Shown: piece after piece, positions 1 through 7,259 of the stretch
How positions within the stretch are numbered: the stretch's first letter is position 1
Layout: each line of letters starts with the position of its first letter
Source of the DNA: Pseudomonadota bacterium
GTDB lineage: Bacteria > Pseudomonadota > Gammaproteobacteria > Burkholderiales > Burkholderiaceae_B
Reading direction: 5' to 3'
Assembly: GCA_023432075.1 (NCBI GenBank)
Contig: JAEYVD010000126.1
Coordinates: 1-7,259 of the forward strand
DNA: 7,259 bases
Translations under genes and position numbers: made by a program
The notes under the pieces: generated by a model
The model's input: the letters and a program-made list of their open reading frames with translations, nothing else
Databases searched by the model: none
What the model was told of the DNA's origin: nothing

Positions 1-3000
1 TTGCCGCCATCGGGTTTCTGGGCGTGCGCTACTGGGTCCTCCCGCGGGTGGATCAGTGGCGCCCTCAGATTGAAGCCTACGCCAGCCAGGCGTTGGGCGC
101 CCGCGTAACGATCGGCGCGATCAAGGCGAACTGGCAAGGGCTCAATCCCAGGCTCGACCTCGCCGCCGTCCAGGTTTACGACGACGAGACAGATCCGGTA
201 TTGAGCCTGCCGTCCGTGTCCGCGGTCGTCGCCTGGCGCAGCATCCTGTCGCTGTCGCCCACGCTGGTGCGGTTGCGGCTTGAAAAGCCGGAACTGACGC
301 TGCGGCGGGACACGTCGAACCATCTGTGGGTCGCTGGCCAGGATATCGACCTGAACGCCAGCGACCACGCCTCCGACCTGAATCATCCTGGTCTGCGCTG
401 GCTGGCGGCGCAGCGCGAGCTGCTGGTCAGCGATGCCACGCTGCGCTGGCAGGACGAATTGCGCCAGGCGCCCGAGCTTACCTTGGAGGGCGTCGACTTC
501 CTGGTGCGCAACGGCAGTCTTTCGCATCGCTTTGTGCTGCAGGCATCCGCGGGACCGGCGCTGGCCCACAAACTGGAGCTGCGCGGCGAATTCAACCGCA
601 GCCTGTTTGCCGCCGACGCCAAAAAGCCCGCCAACTGGAGCGGGCAGATCTTTGCCCAGGTCGATGACGTGGAGCCGCTGGCCTGGGCGCCTTGGGTCGA
701 TGTGCCCCAGGTGGCGGGCCGCCTCGCCGCGCGCGCGTGGTGGCAGCTCGACCACGGCACGTTCACCAAATTGACGAGCGATGTTGCCGCGCGCGGCGTG
801 TCCTGGACCGCCGCGCCGGATGGACCCGCCGTTCAGGGCGGCTCGGGCCAGTTGCGCATAACCGCGCTGCCGGGCGATTTCGTGACGATCGATGGCGTGC
901 GGTTGGCGCGCAGCACTGGCGCGGCCGACGTGACGGTCAAGGGCGCGGTGCACCAGCTGCGCGTCACGCTGCCTGGTGTCTTCGAGACGCCGACGCTGCG
1001 GGCCGACGACCTTGAGATAGACGCTCAGGTCAAGGGCCCCGATCCGGACAACTGGTTCGTGGACGTGGCCCAGATGCGCCTTGCCAATGAAGACCTGGAT
1101 GTCCGCCTGCAGGGCCAATGGCGCAAAGAGGGCAAGACCGCGGCGGGCAGCGCCGACGTGCGCGGGACGATGGTGCGCGGGTCGATGCCCGCCATCCACC
1201 GTTATCTCCCGCTCGAGGTGAACGCCGACGCCCGCGAATGGCTGGCGACGGGGCTACCCGCCGGCCAGATGCATTCGGCGGCCATCACGCTCAAGGGAGA
1301 TCTGGACGACTTCCCGTTCGGCGCGCCGGGCGCGACCGGCGAGTTCGTCATCGCCGGCGCGTACTCCGGCGCAAAGGTCGACTACGCGCCCGCGCGCGAG
1401 CAGCGCAAGGGCTGGCCAATGCTGGAAAACCTGTCGGGCAGTTTCCGCATCGACAAGGTGAGCCTGGCGCTGGACAGCGCGGGCGGCGCGGTGGCGCACA
1501 CCGGCAAGGGGCACACCGTCACGCTGGGCGCCGTGAAGGCCGCGATTCCCAACATGGAGCATGACTCGGAACTGCGGGTAACCGGCGACACTTCGGGGCC
1601 GGTGGCAGCCTATCTGGCGCTGGCCGCGAATTCTCCGCTGGGTGAACTGCTGGACGGCGCCTTGGACGAAGCCCACGGCACCGGCGACTGGCGCATGCCG
1701 CTCGACCTGACGGTGCCGCTGCTCAATGCCGATGACACCCAGGTCCAGGGGCGTATCCGCTTCTCGGACAATTCCTTTACCTTCATGCCCGAGATCCCGC
1801 TGCTCAGCCAGATCCACGGCGATCTGGAATTTTCCGAGAAGGGCGTGCAGACCAAGGGCATCCGGGCGCAGTTCCTGGGCGGGCCCGTCAACATCTACGG
1901 CACCCTGGCGCAAGGCACGGATGCGCTGCGCTTTGACGGCACGTTGTCGGGGCCCGGGCTGGCGCAGTTGAGCCGAGCGGCCTCGATGTCGCGTTTCACC
2001 GGCCGCGCGGCCTACAAGGGCCGGCTGCTTTATCTGAAGGGCGGCGCCATCGACATTTCGGCCGAGTCCGATCTGGTTGGCATGGCGATCGACATGCCGG
2101 CGCCCGCCGGCAAGTCCGCCAAGTCCGCGCAATTGCTGAAACTGCAATGGTCGCCGGCGCAGGATCGCGGGGCCCGCGACCGGCGCTGGCTGACGGCCAG
2201 CCTGGGCGAAAACGTCAACGCCTTGTTCGAACGCGACCCCGCCGATGGCTCGGCCGCCTACTTTTCGCGCGGCGCATTAGGCATCGGGCGGCCGGCCAGC
2301 CTGCCGGAGCGCGGGCTGAGCTTCAATGCCAGCCTGCCGGAGCTGGATATGGACGCCTGGGATGTCGTCTCCGAGGGATTCAACGTGGCGCCCGTCAAGG
2401 GGCGGCCGCCCGCCAAGCCCATCCTGCCGCAGCCCGAGCGCATCAGTCTGGCTGCCGGCGTGCTGCATACCAGCGGATTCACCCTCAATGACCTGACGCT
2501 GTATGCCACGCGCCCCGCGCCGGCGCGCTGGCGGGTCGAACTGGAATCGCGACAGGCGGCGGGCACGCTGGAATGGCGCGAGGCGCAGGGCGCCATCGCC
2601 GGCCAGATCACGGCCCGCCTGAAGCATCTGTCCCTCGCGGGCGAGGGCGATGCCAACCAGGCGGACAAGGCGCTGGCGTCCGGCAACGACCTGTCCGACA
2701 TTCCCGCGATCGACCTGCAGGCCAATCAGTTCCTGCTGTACGGCAAGAACCTGGGGATGCTGCAGGTGACGGGCACCAACCTGGAGCGGGGGCGGCAATG
2801 GCGGCTGGACAAGCTGTCTATCACCAACGATTCGGCGGCCTTGAACGCCACGGGCAATTGGGGGTTGGAAGGGCCGAATCGCGGCTTGACCGTCGATGCC
2901 GTGCTCAAGCTGGAGAACGTTGGCGACTTCATGAGCCGGATCGGCTTTGAGAACGTCGTGTCCAACGGAAAGGGAACGATCCAGGGCAAGGCGACCTGGC

Positions 3001-3593
3001 GCAACCTGCCCTGGACGCACGACATCGCCGACGTGGCGGGCGATGTGGTCGTCAGCCTGGACAACGGCCGCTTCATGCACGTGAACTCCCGTACGGCGCG
3101 CCTGTTGGAACTGCTGTCGTTGCAGTCGCTGCAGCGGCTGGCGCGGCTGGACGTCAACCCCACGAATCTGCTGCGCGACGGGTTCCCCTTCGACACCATC
3201 CGCGGCAACGTCAAGGTGGCGGACGGCACGCTGAATACCGAGGGCTACAAGATCAACGGGCCGGTGGCCGCAATCGTCCTGGCGGGGGGCGTGAACCTGG
3301 TCAAGGAACGCTGGGACATGAGGGCGGTGGTGATTCCGAATCTGGATGCCAGCGGCGCGGCAATGGTCACCGCGCTGGCGGTCAACCCGCTGATCGGCCT
3401 GGGCGCCTTCGTTACGCAGTGGCTCCTCAAGCAGCCGCTGGCGCGCGCGATGACGATGGAATACGCCGTCACGGGAAGCTGGGACGACCCGCGCATCGAA
3501 CCCATCGACGCCTCGGGCAAGGAACCGGACAAGCAGACGCCCCGGCCGGCCAATTCGTCGCCGCGCCGGATGCCGGAGTTCATCGAGCACTGA
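1..3593 (+). CDS. yhdP: YhdP family AsmA-like envelope protein (5'-partial)
   Basis: The protein is a very large AsmA-like protein of the YhdP/TIGR02099 type. In E. coli YhdP is anchored in the inner membrane, spans the periplasm and, with TamB and YdbH, supports phospholipid transport to the outer membrane. The reading frame is already open at base 3 (reads AAIGFLGVRYWVLPRVDQW), so the GTG at 24 is an internal codon. The start and most of the N-terminal membrane anchor lie left of the window. About 1196 residues are visible before TGA at 3591-3593, against roughly 1270 in E. coli YhdP. The N-terminal motif GARVTIGAIKANWQGLNPRL is typical of the family. The bulk consists of repetitive beta-rich segments. 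The C-terminal AsmA-like domain ends with NPLIGLGAFVTQWLLKQPLA and then YAVTGSWDDP, a family hallmark, followed by a roughly 30-residue charged, Pro/Ser-rich tail. It converges on rho. The family call is sure; the exact role in this organism is inferred. Confidence 0.93.
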   Translation, partial: AAIGFLGVRYWVLPRVDQWRPQIEAYASQALGARVTIGAIKANWQGLNPRLDLAAVQVYDDETDPVLSLPSVSAVVAWRSILSLSPTLVRLRLEKPELTLRRDTSNHLWVAGQDIDLNASDHASDLNHPGLRWLAAQRELLVSDATLRWQDELRQAPELTLEGVDFLVRNGSLSHRFVLQASAGPALAHKLELRGEFNRSLFAADAKKPANWSGQIFAQVDDVEPLAWAPWVDVPQVAGRLAARAWWQLDHGTFTKLTSDVAARGVSWTAAPDGPAVQGGSGQLRITALPGDFVTIDGVRLARSTGAADVTVKGAVHQLRVTLPGVFETPTLRADDLEIDAQVKGPDPDNWFVDVAQMRLANEDLDVRLQGQWRKEGKTAAGSADVRGTMVRGSMPAIHRYLPLEVNADAREWLATGLPAGQMHSAAITLKGDLDDFPFGAPGATGEFVIAGAYSGAKVDYAPAREQRKGWPMLENLSGSFRIDKVSLALDSAGGAVAHTGKGHTVTLGAVKAAIPNMEHDSELRVTGDTSGPVAAYLALAANSPLGELLDGALDEAHGTGDWRMPLDLTVPLLNADDTQVQGRIRFSDNSFTFMPEIPLLSQIHGDLEFSEKGVQTKGIRAQFLGGPVNIYGTLAQGTDALRFDGTLSGPGLAQLSRAASMSRFTGRAAYKGRLLYLKGGAIDISAESDLVGMAIDMPAPAGKSAKSAQLLKLQWSPAQDRGARDRRWLTASLGENVNALFERDPADGSAAYFSRGALGIGRPASLPERGLSFNASLPELDMDAWDVVSEGFNVAPVKGRPPAKPILPQPERISLAAGVLHTSGFTLNDLTLYATRPAPARWRVELESRQAAGTLEWREAQGAIAGQITARLKHLSLAGEGDANQADKALASGNDLSDIPAIDLQANQFLLYGKNLGMLQVTGTNLERGRQWRLDKLSITNDSAALNATGNWGLEGPNRGLTVDAVLKLENVGDFMSRIGFENVVSNGKGTIQGKATWRNLPWTHDIADVAGDVVVSLDNGRFMHVNSRTARLLELLSLQSLQRLARLDVNPTNLLRDGFPFDTIRGNVKVADGTLNTEGYKINGPVAAIVLAGGVNLVKERWDMRAVVIPNLDASGAAMVTALAVNPLIGLGAFVTQWLLKQPLARAMTMEYAVTGSWDDPRIEPIDASGKEPDKQTPRPANSSPRRMPEFIEH

Positions 3594-3606
3594 GCGGCCG
3601 CGGCAA

Positions 3607-3659
3607 GCTTCCCAAGTGTCTGACACCCCGAGACGCCGCTTCCCCGGTGTCTGACACCC
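3607..3659. repeat. Two tandem copies of a 31-bp-period palindromic repeat
   Basis: Two 22-bp units, at 3607-3628 and 3638-3659, match at 20 of 22 positions and are 31 bp apart. Each begins GCTTCCC and ends with the odd-centred palindrome GTGTCTGACAC plus CC (palindromes at 3616-3626 and 3647-3657). The second is the longer palindrome GGTGTCTGACACC. The spacer after unit 1 (AGACGCCGCT) is partly echoed after unit 2 (AGATGCCGCC, 8 of 10), so a third period has begun but decayed. The repeats begin 13 bp after the yhdP stop codon, outside any gene. They resemble REP-like short palindromic intergenic repeats; the function is unknown. Confidence 0.85.
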
Positions 3660-3698
3660 ACCCAGATGCCGCCGCAGGCTGACGACGATCTCCGCCGG

Positions 3699-3709
3699 AT
3701 GTCAGACGC
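3699..3709 (-). repeat. Degenerate inverted third copy of the intergenic palindrome
   Basis: ATGTCAGACGC on the plus strand is the reverse-strand form of GTGTCTGACAC with two mismatches (9 of 11). It lies 52 bp from the centre of the second tandem copy and in the opposite orientation, as is common in clusters of REP-like elements. With only 11 bases the match could be partly chance; its position in the same short gap raises its credibility. Confidence 0.45.
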
Positions 3710-3751
3710 CGTCCGAGCTGCCGCCGACGCAGGACAGGACAGTCGCCCACG

Positions 3752-3779
3752 AAAAAGCCGCCCTCGAAGGCGGCTTTTT
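3752..3779. terminator. Bidirectional intrinsic terminator between yhdP and rho
   Basis: A perfect 11-bp inverted repeat, AAAAAGCCGCC (3752-3762) and GGCGGCTTTTT (3769-3779), flanks a 6-nt loop, CTCGAA. The GC core of the stem is followed by five T residues on both strands. It can therefore end yhdP transcripts from the left and rho transcripts from the right, where it lies 20 bp after the rho stop codon. It is the strongest intrinsic terminator in the window. Confidence 0.93.
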
Positions 3780-3799
3780 CTTGGGTGCGGACGGTGCGC

Positions 3800-5059
3800 T
3801 TACTTCTTCTTCATCATGTCGAAGAATTCGGCGTTGGTCTTGGTGGCGCGCATCTTGTCCAGGATGAATTCCATGGATTGGACTTCGTCCATGTCGTGGA
3901 TGAACTTGCGCAGCACCCACACCTTCTGGAGCAGGTCGGGGGCGATCAGCAGCTCTTCGCGGCGGGTGCCCGACTTGTTCAGGTTGATGGACGGGTAGAC
4001 GCGCTTTTCGGCCAGGCGGCGCTCGAGGTGGACTTCGGAGTTGCCGGTGCCCTTGAATTCTTCATAGATGACTTCATCCATGCGGCTGCCGGTTTCGATC
4101 AGCGCCGTGCCCAGGATGGTGAGCGAGCCGCCTTCTTCCAGGTTGCGCGCCGCGCCGAAGAAGCGCTTGGGACGCTGCAGGGCGTTGGCGTCCACGCCGC
4201 CGGTCAGCACCTTGCCGGACGCCGGCACGACGGTGTTGTAGGCGCGGGCCAGACGGGTGATCGAGTCCAGCAGGATCACGACGTCCTTCTTCATTTCGAC
4301 CAGGCGCTTGGCCTTTTCGATGACCATTTCGGCCACTTGCACGTGACGGGTGGCGGGCTCGTCGAAGGTCGAGGCCACGACTTCGCCGCGCACCGTGCGC
4401 TGCATTTCGGTCACTTCTTCCGGGCGTTCGTCGACCAGCAGGACGATCATGACCGCGTCGGGATAGTTGGTGGTGATGGCGTGCGCAATGTGCTGCATCA
4501 TCACCGTCTTGCCGGACTTCGGGCTGGCGACGATCAGGCCGCGCTGGCCCATGCCGATGGGGGCAAAGACGTCGAGGATCCGGCCCGTGAGGTTTTCCTC
4601 GCTCTTGATGTCGCGTTCCAGGCGGATGACGCGGTTCGGGTGCAGCGGCGTCAGGTTCTCGAACATGATGCGATGCTTGATCGCCTCGGGCGCCACGCCG
4701 TTGACCTTGTCCACCTTCACCAGGGCAAAGTAGCGCTCGCCATCCTTGGGGGTGCGCACTTCGCCTTCGATGGAGTCGCCGGTGTGCAGATTGAAGCGGC
4801 GGATCTGCGACGGAGAAATGTAGATGTCGTCGGTGCTGGCCAGATACGAGGTTTCCGGCGAGCGCAGGAAACCGAAGCCGTCGGGCAGGACTTCAAGAAC
4901 GCCGTCGCCGAAGATCTGCTCGCCCTGCTTGGCGCGCCGCTTCATGATGGCGAACATCAGTTCCTGCTTGCGCAGGCGGTTGGCGTTCTCGATTTCCAGG
5001 CCAGCGGCCATTTCGAGCAGCTGCGAGACGTGCAGCGCCTTCAGTTCGTTGAGGTGCAT
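3800..5059 (-). CDS. rho: Transcription termination factor Rho
   Basis: Rho is a hexameric RNA helicase that loads on C-rich, unstructured RNA and uses ATP to release RNA polymerase. At 419 residues it has exactly the E. coli length and aligns with it almost without gaps. Visible parts are: the N-terminal helical domain (1-47); the primary RNA-binding fold with PDGFGFLR (59-66); the Walker A motif SPKSGKT (179-185, with K181 and K184); DERPEE (210-215); the Walker B strand VILLDS ending at D265-S266; the Q loop around [13 protein letters not shown] (287-299); the R-loop region GSRMDEV (324-330); and arginines R353 and R366. Relative to E. coli the P-loop has S179 and S182, Q295 replaces His and R326 replaces Lys, all mild changes. 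The ATG start matches the family N-terminus ([15 protein letters not shown]). No clear Shine-Dalgarno precedes it; a C-rich tract lies there instead. trxA is 117 bp upstream on the same strand and may share its transcript. Confidence 0.99.
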   Translation of the reverse strand: MHLNELKALHVSQLLEMAAGLEIENANRLRKQELMFAIMKRRAKQGEQIFGDGVLEVLPDGFGFLRSPETSYLASTDDIYISPSQIRRFNLHTGDSIEGEVRTPKDGERYFALVKVDKVNGVAPEAIKHRIMFENLTPLHPNRVIRLERDIKSEENLTGRILDVFAPIGMGQRGLIVASPKSGKTVMMQHIAHAITTNYPDAVMIVLLVDERPEEVTEMQRTVRGEVVASTFDEPATRHVQVAEMVIEKAKRLVEMKKDVVILLDSITRLARAYNTVVPASGKVLTGGVDANALQRPKRFFGAARNLEEGGSLTILGTALIETGSRMDEVIYEEFKGTGNSEVHLERRLAEKRVYPSINLNKSGTRREELLIAPDLLQKVWVLRKFIHDMDEVQSMEFILDKMRATKTNAEFFDMMKKK

Positions 5060-5062
5060 CGC

Positions 5063-5092
5063 GGTGAGTGTTGGGGGAAAAGTAAAGGAGGG
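5063..5092 (-). promoter_or_regulatory. G-free, C-rich rut-like tract in the rho leader
   Basis: On the minus (rho mRNA) strand these 30 bases contain 16 C, 9 T, 5 A and no G, in a locus that is otherwise GC-rich on both strands. The tract ends three bases before the rho ATG. C-rich, G-poor, unstructured RNA is what Rho binds, and E. coli rho is known to be repressed by Rho-dependent termination in its own leader. A rut site serving autoregulation is the natural reading, but it is an inference from composition. The tract also leaves no purine-rich ribosome binding site at the usual distance from the ATG. Confidence 0.5.
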
Positions 5093-5135
5093 CTCTGGCG
5101 GCGCGCCACGGACGGGCTCGCGCGGTACTGAATGA

Positions 5136-5156
5136 GCGCCGCCTATGCGGCGGCGC
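5136..5156 (-). other. GC-rich hairpin between trxA and rho
   Basis: A perfect 8-bp stem, GCGCCGCC (5136-5143) with GGCGGCGC (5149-5156), encloses a 5-nt loop. It starts 20 bp after the trxA stop codon. The minus-strand bases that follow the stem are TCATTC, not a T-run, so it is not a canonical intrinsic terminator. It could protect the trxA mRNA 3' end, mark a processing site, or weakly pause polymerase, leaving trxA-rho read-through possible. Confidence 0.5.
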
Positions 5157-5176
5157 CCTCGTCTACAGCACGCGAT

Positions 5177-5503
5177 TTACAACGCGCCGTCCAGGAATGC
5201 GGTGAGTTGCGACTTCGACAGCGCGCCAACCTTGGTGGCGGCAGCTTGGCCGTCTTTAAAGAGCATAAGGGTGGGAATGCCGCGGATGCCGTACTTGGTG
5301 GCCGTGCCCTGGTTTTCATCCACGTTCAGCTTGGCGATCGTCAAGCGGCCTGCGTATTCGGCGGCGACTTCTTCCAGGATGGGGGCGATCATCTTGCAGG
5401 GGCCACACCAGGCAGCCCAGTAGTCCACCAGCACCGGCTGGCCGGATTTCAACACATCGGCATCGAAGCTGGCGTCACTGACGTTCTTGATTTGGTCGCT
5501 CAT
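5177..5503 (-). CDS. trxA: Thioredoxin 1
   Basis: This is a cytosolic thiol-disulfide reductase that is recharged by thioredoxin reductase and NADPH. It supplies electrons to ribonucleotide reductase, methionine sulfoxide reductases and other targets. At 108 residues it has the normal length (109 in E. coli including Met). The active site WCGPCK is at residues 32-37 with redox cysteines C33 and C36. The buried aspartate is D27 in VDYWAAWC, and the cis-proline is P77 in GIPTLMLF. There is no signal peptide, so it is cytoplasmic. The ATG at 5503 gives the expected N-terminus ([14 protein letters not shown]); the ribosome binding site is weak (GAGA about 9 nt upstream). rho follows on the same strand, as in E. 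coli, and parE is divergent upstream. A terminator-like hairpin lies in its leader. Confidence 0.98.
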   Translation of the reverse strand: MSDQIKNVSDASFDADVLKSGQPVLVDYWAAWCGPCKMIAPILEEVAAEYAGRLTIAKLNVDENQGTATKYGIRGIPTLMLFKDGQAAATKVGALSKSQLTAFLDGAL

Positions 5504-5529
5504 GATGGTGATTCTCGGTTCGGCAGCAA

Positions 5530-5551
5530 AAGGCGCGTTAAGACGCGCCTT
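5530..5551 (-). terminator. Terminator-like hairpin in the trxA leader
   Basis: A perfect 9-bp stem, AAGGCGCGT (5530-5538) and ACGCGCCTT (5543-5551), encloses a 4-nt loop. On the minus strand the stem runs into CCTTTTG, a short U-tract of four, and ends 26 nt before the trxA ATG. It has the shape of a weak intrinsic terminator. Because it lies between any upstream trxA promoter and the gene, it could attenuate trxA or insulate it from minus-strand read-through out of the parE side. On the plus strand the stem is followed by GCCGTTG, which lacks a T-run. Confidence 0.45.
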
Positions 5552-5581
5552 GCCGTTGTTCTTGTTTGTGGAATGGACTCA

Positions 5582-5590
5582 AGCATACCA
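5582..5590 (-). promoter_or_regulatory. Possible extended -10 element for trxA
   Basis: On the minus strand the sequence reads TGGTATGCT, a TG-N-TATGCT extended -10 with four of six matches to TATAAT. It lies at the trxA-proximal edge of the tandem repeats, about 80 bp upstream of the trxA ATG. No good -35 box is found 16-18 bp further upstream; a TTGACA at 5592-5597 is too close to pair with it. If used, it would give a leader of roughly 70 nt that contains the 5530-5551 hairpin. This is a weak prediction. Confidence 0.25.
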
Positions 5591-5630
5591 CTGTCAATAA
5601 CAACAGGCATACCACTGTTAATAACAACAG
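5583..5630. repeat. Two perfect-period 24-bp AT-rich tandem repeats
   Basis: Units 5583-5606 and 5607-5630 are directly adjacent and differ at one of 24 bases (C at 5595 versus T at 5619). Each starts GCATACCACTGT and ends AATAACAACAG. Unit 2 contains the inverted repeat TGTTA-A-TAACA (5616-5626), and in unit 1 one arm base is changed. The block is clearly richer in A and T than its surroundings and lies in the trxA-parE divergent promoter region. A pair of operator sites for a DNA-binding protein or a recent slippage duplication are both possible. Confidence 0.85.
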
Positions 5631-5672
5631 GGTTTGCAGGATTTTGTGTAGGATGTTGCGGCGCAGCTGTCG

Positions 5673-5699
5673 CGATCCGGGCGGTCAAAGTCCGGATCG
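5673..5699. promoter_or_regulatory. 8-bp inverted repeat in the trxA-parE gap
   Basis: CGATCCGG (5673-5680) and CCGGATCG (5692-5699) are a perfect inverted repeat with an 11-bp spacer. Centre spacing is about two helical turns, compatible with a dimeric regulator or with an RNA hairpin. Neither strand follows it with a T-run, so it is unlikely to be an intrinsic terminator. Function unknown. Confidence 0.5.
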
Positions 5700-5705
5700 G
5701 CGGTT

Positions 5706-5746
5706 GTGACTGTCACCATCCTACCGAAATCGGACCTGGTCAGGTC
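5706..5746. promoter_or_regulatory. Cluster of three short palindromes upstream of parE
   Basis: Three palindromes follow one another: GTGACTGTCAC (5706-5716), CCGAAATCGG (5724-5733) and GACCTGGTCAGGTC (5733-5746, 6-bp arms with a 2-bp centre). They are different sequences, so this is not one repeated operator. They lie 80-120 bp upstream of the parE start and could be binding sites for regulators of parE or trxA. Short palindromes also occur by chance in GC-rich DNA. Confidence 0.35.
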
Positions 5747-5789
5747 GTGCGCATCCCACCCGGAGCCGCGCAGAATCTAGGCTTGTCCG

Positions 5790-5795
5790 TAAAAT
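5790..5795 (+). promoter_or_regulatory. Candidate -10 box for parE
   Basis: TAAAAT matches the sigma-70 -10 consensus at five of six positions and is set in GC-rich DNA. It would start transcription near 5802, giving a leader of about 25 nt before the parE TTG. No convincing -35 hexamer lies 16-18 bp upstream (CGCGCA at 5767-5772) and there is no TG extension, so an activator or a different promoter may be used. Confidence 0.35.
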
Positions 5796-5818
5796 GTCGG
5801 TTTTTTTCCACAGATGTT

Positions 5819-5827
5819 GGGGATAAC

Positions 5828-5830
<3 letters not shown>
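5819..5830 (+). promoter_or_regulatory. parE ribosome binding site and TTG start
   Basis: GGGGA at 5819-5823 lies 4 nt before TTG at 5828-5830. No ATG or GTG occurs in this frame between the upstream A-rich stretch and residue 26, where the next ATG (5903) is already inside the conserved RPGMY motif. The protein read from TTG begins MATPRYNEASIRVLKGLEPV, the N-terminus expected of betaproteobacterial ParE. The start is therefore well supported despite the rare codon. Confidence 0.8.

Positions 5831-7259
<1,429 letters not shown>

Noticed and set aside
24..26. GTG at 24 as the true start of the yhdP gene
   Set aside because: The frame is open to the window edge, and the residues before it (AAIGFLG) continue the hydrophobic anchor expected at the N-terminus.
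2277..3626. 449-codon minus-strand open frame antisense to yhdP
   Set aside because: It is the long antisense frame expected in high-GC coding DNA. Its product is rich in Arg, Gln, His and Val and resembles no known fold, while the plus-strand frame encodes clear YhdP motifs.
5041..5109. 22-codon GTG-started frame on the minus strand overlapping the rho start, a possible rhoL-like leader peptide
   Set aside because: It lacks a clear ribosome binding site, shows no resemblance to the E. coli RhoL peptide, and its Pro-rich content is what the C-rich tract would encode by chance.
3785..5131. 448-codon plus-strand open frame antisense to rho
   Set aside because: It mirrors rho in a high-GC gene and its product is low-complexity (His, Asp, Val, Gly rich). 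It also begins at the terminator.
5592..5597. TTGACA on the minus strand as the trxA -35 box
   Set aside because: It is a perfect -35 hexamer, but the hexamers 16-18 bp downstream (CATTCC, ATTCCA, TTCCAC) are poor -10 boxes, and TATGCT is too close to pair with it.
5500..5688. 62-codon minus-strand frame whose stop overlaps the trxA start as ATGA
   Set aside because: It starts at TTG without a ribosome binding site, runs through the tandem repeats and the hairpin, and has no recognisable family. The ATGA overlap alone is weak evidence for a coupled leader gene.
5801..5807. Run of seven T residues as an intrinsic terminator
   Set aside because: No GC-rich stem lies directly upstream on the plus strand. 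It more likely belongs to the AT-rich start region of the parE promoter.

Overview
This is a stretch of core chromosome, most likely from a betaproteobacterium of the Alcaligenaceae (Achromobacter/Bordetella-like). The assignment rests on high GC, betaproteobacterial-looking Rho, TrxA and ParE proteins, and the trxA-rho pairing. It is made from memory of these families, not from a database search. I see no mobile element, CRISPR array, tRNA or rRNA, and no cargo or defence-like genes. I did not find a new biological system; the points of interest are in the non-coding gaps.

Layout: (1) positions 1-3593, plus strand: the 3' part, nearly all, of a very large AsmA-like envelope protein of the YhdP family, cut at its N-terminus by the window edge. 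(2) 3594-3799: a convergent gap holding two tandem copies of a 31-bp-period repeat built around an 11-bp palindrome, a degenerate inverted third copy, and a strong bidirectional terminator. (3) 3800-5059, minus strand: rho, full length. (4) 5060-5176: the rho leader, with a GC-rich hairpin after trxA and a 30-nt G-free, C-rich tract just before the rho start. (5) 5177-5503, minus strand: trxA, full length. (6) 5504-5827: a 324-bp divergent regulatory region. It carries a terminator-like hairpin in the trxA leader, two AT-rich 24-bp tandem repeats, several closely packed palindromes, a possible parE promoter and the parE ribosome binding site. (7) 5828-7259, plus strand: parE, starting at TTG and cut by the right edge.

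The genes are housekeeping. YhdP-family proteins act in phospholipid traffic between inner and outer membrane. Rho terminates transcription, TrxA is the general thiol reductant, and ParE is the ATPase subunit of topoisomerase IV. trxA and rho lie in the same order and orientation as in E. coli. The rho leader suggests Rho-dependent autoregulation; that is an inference from base composition.
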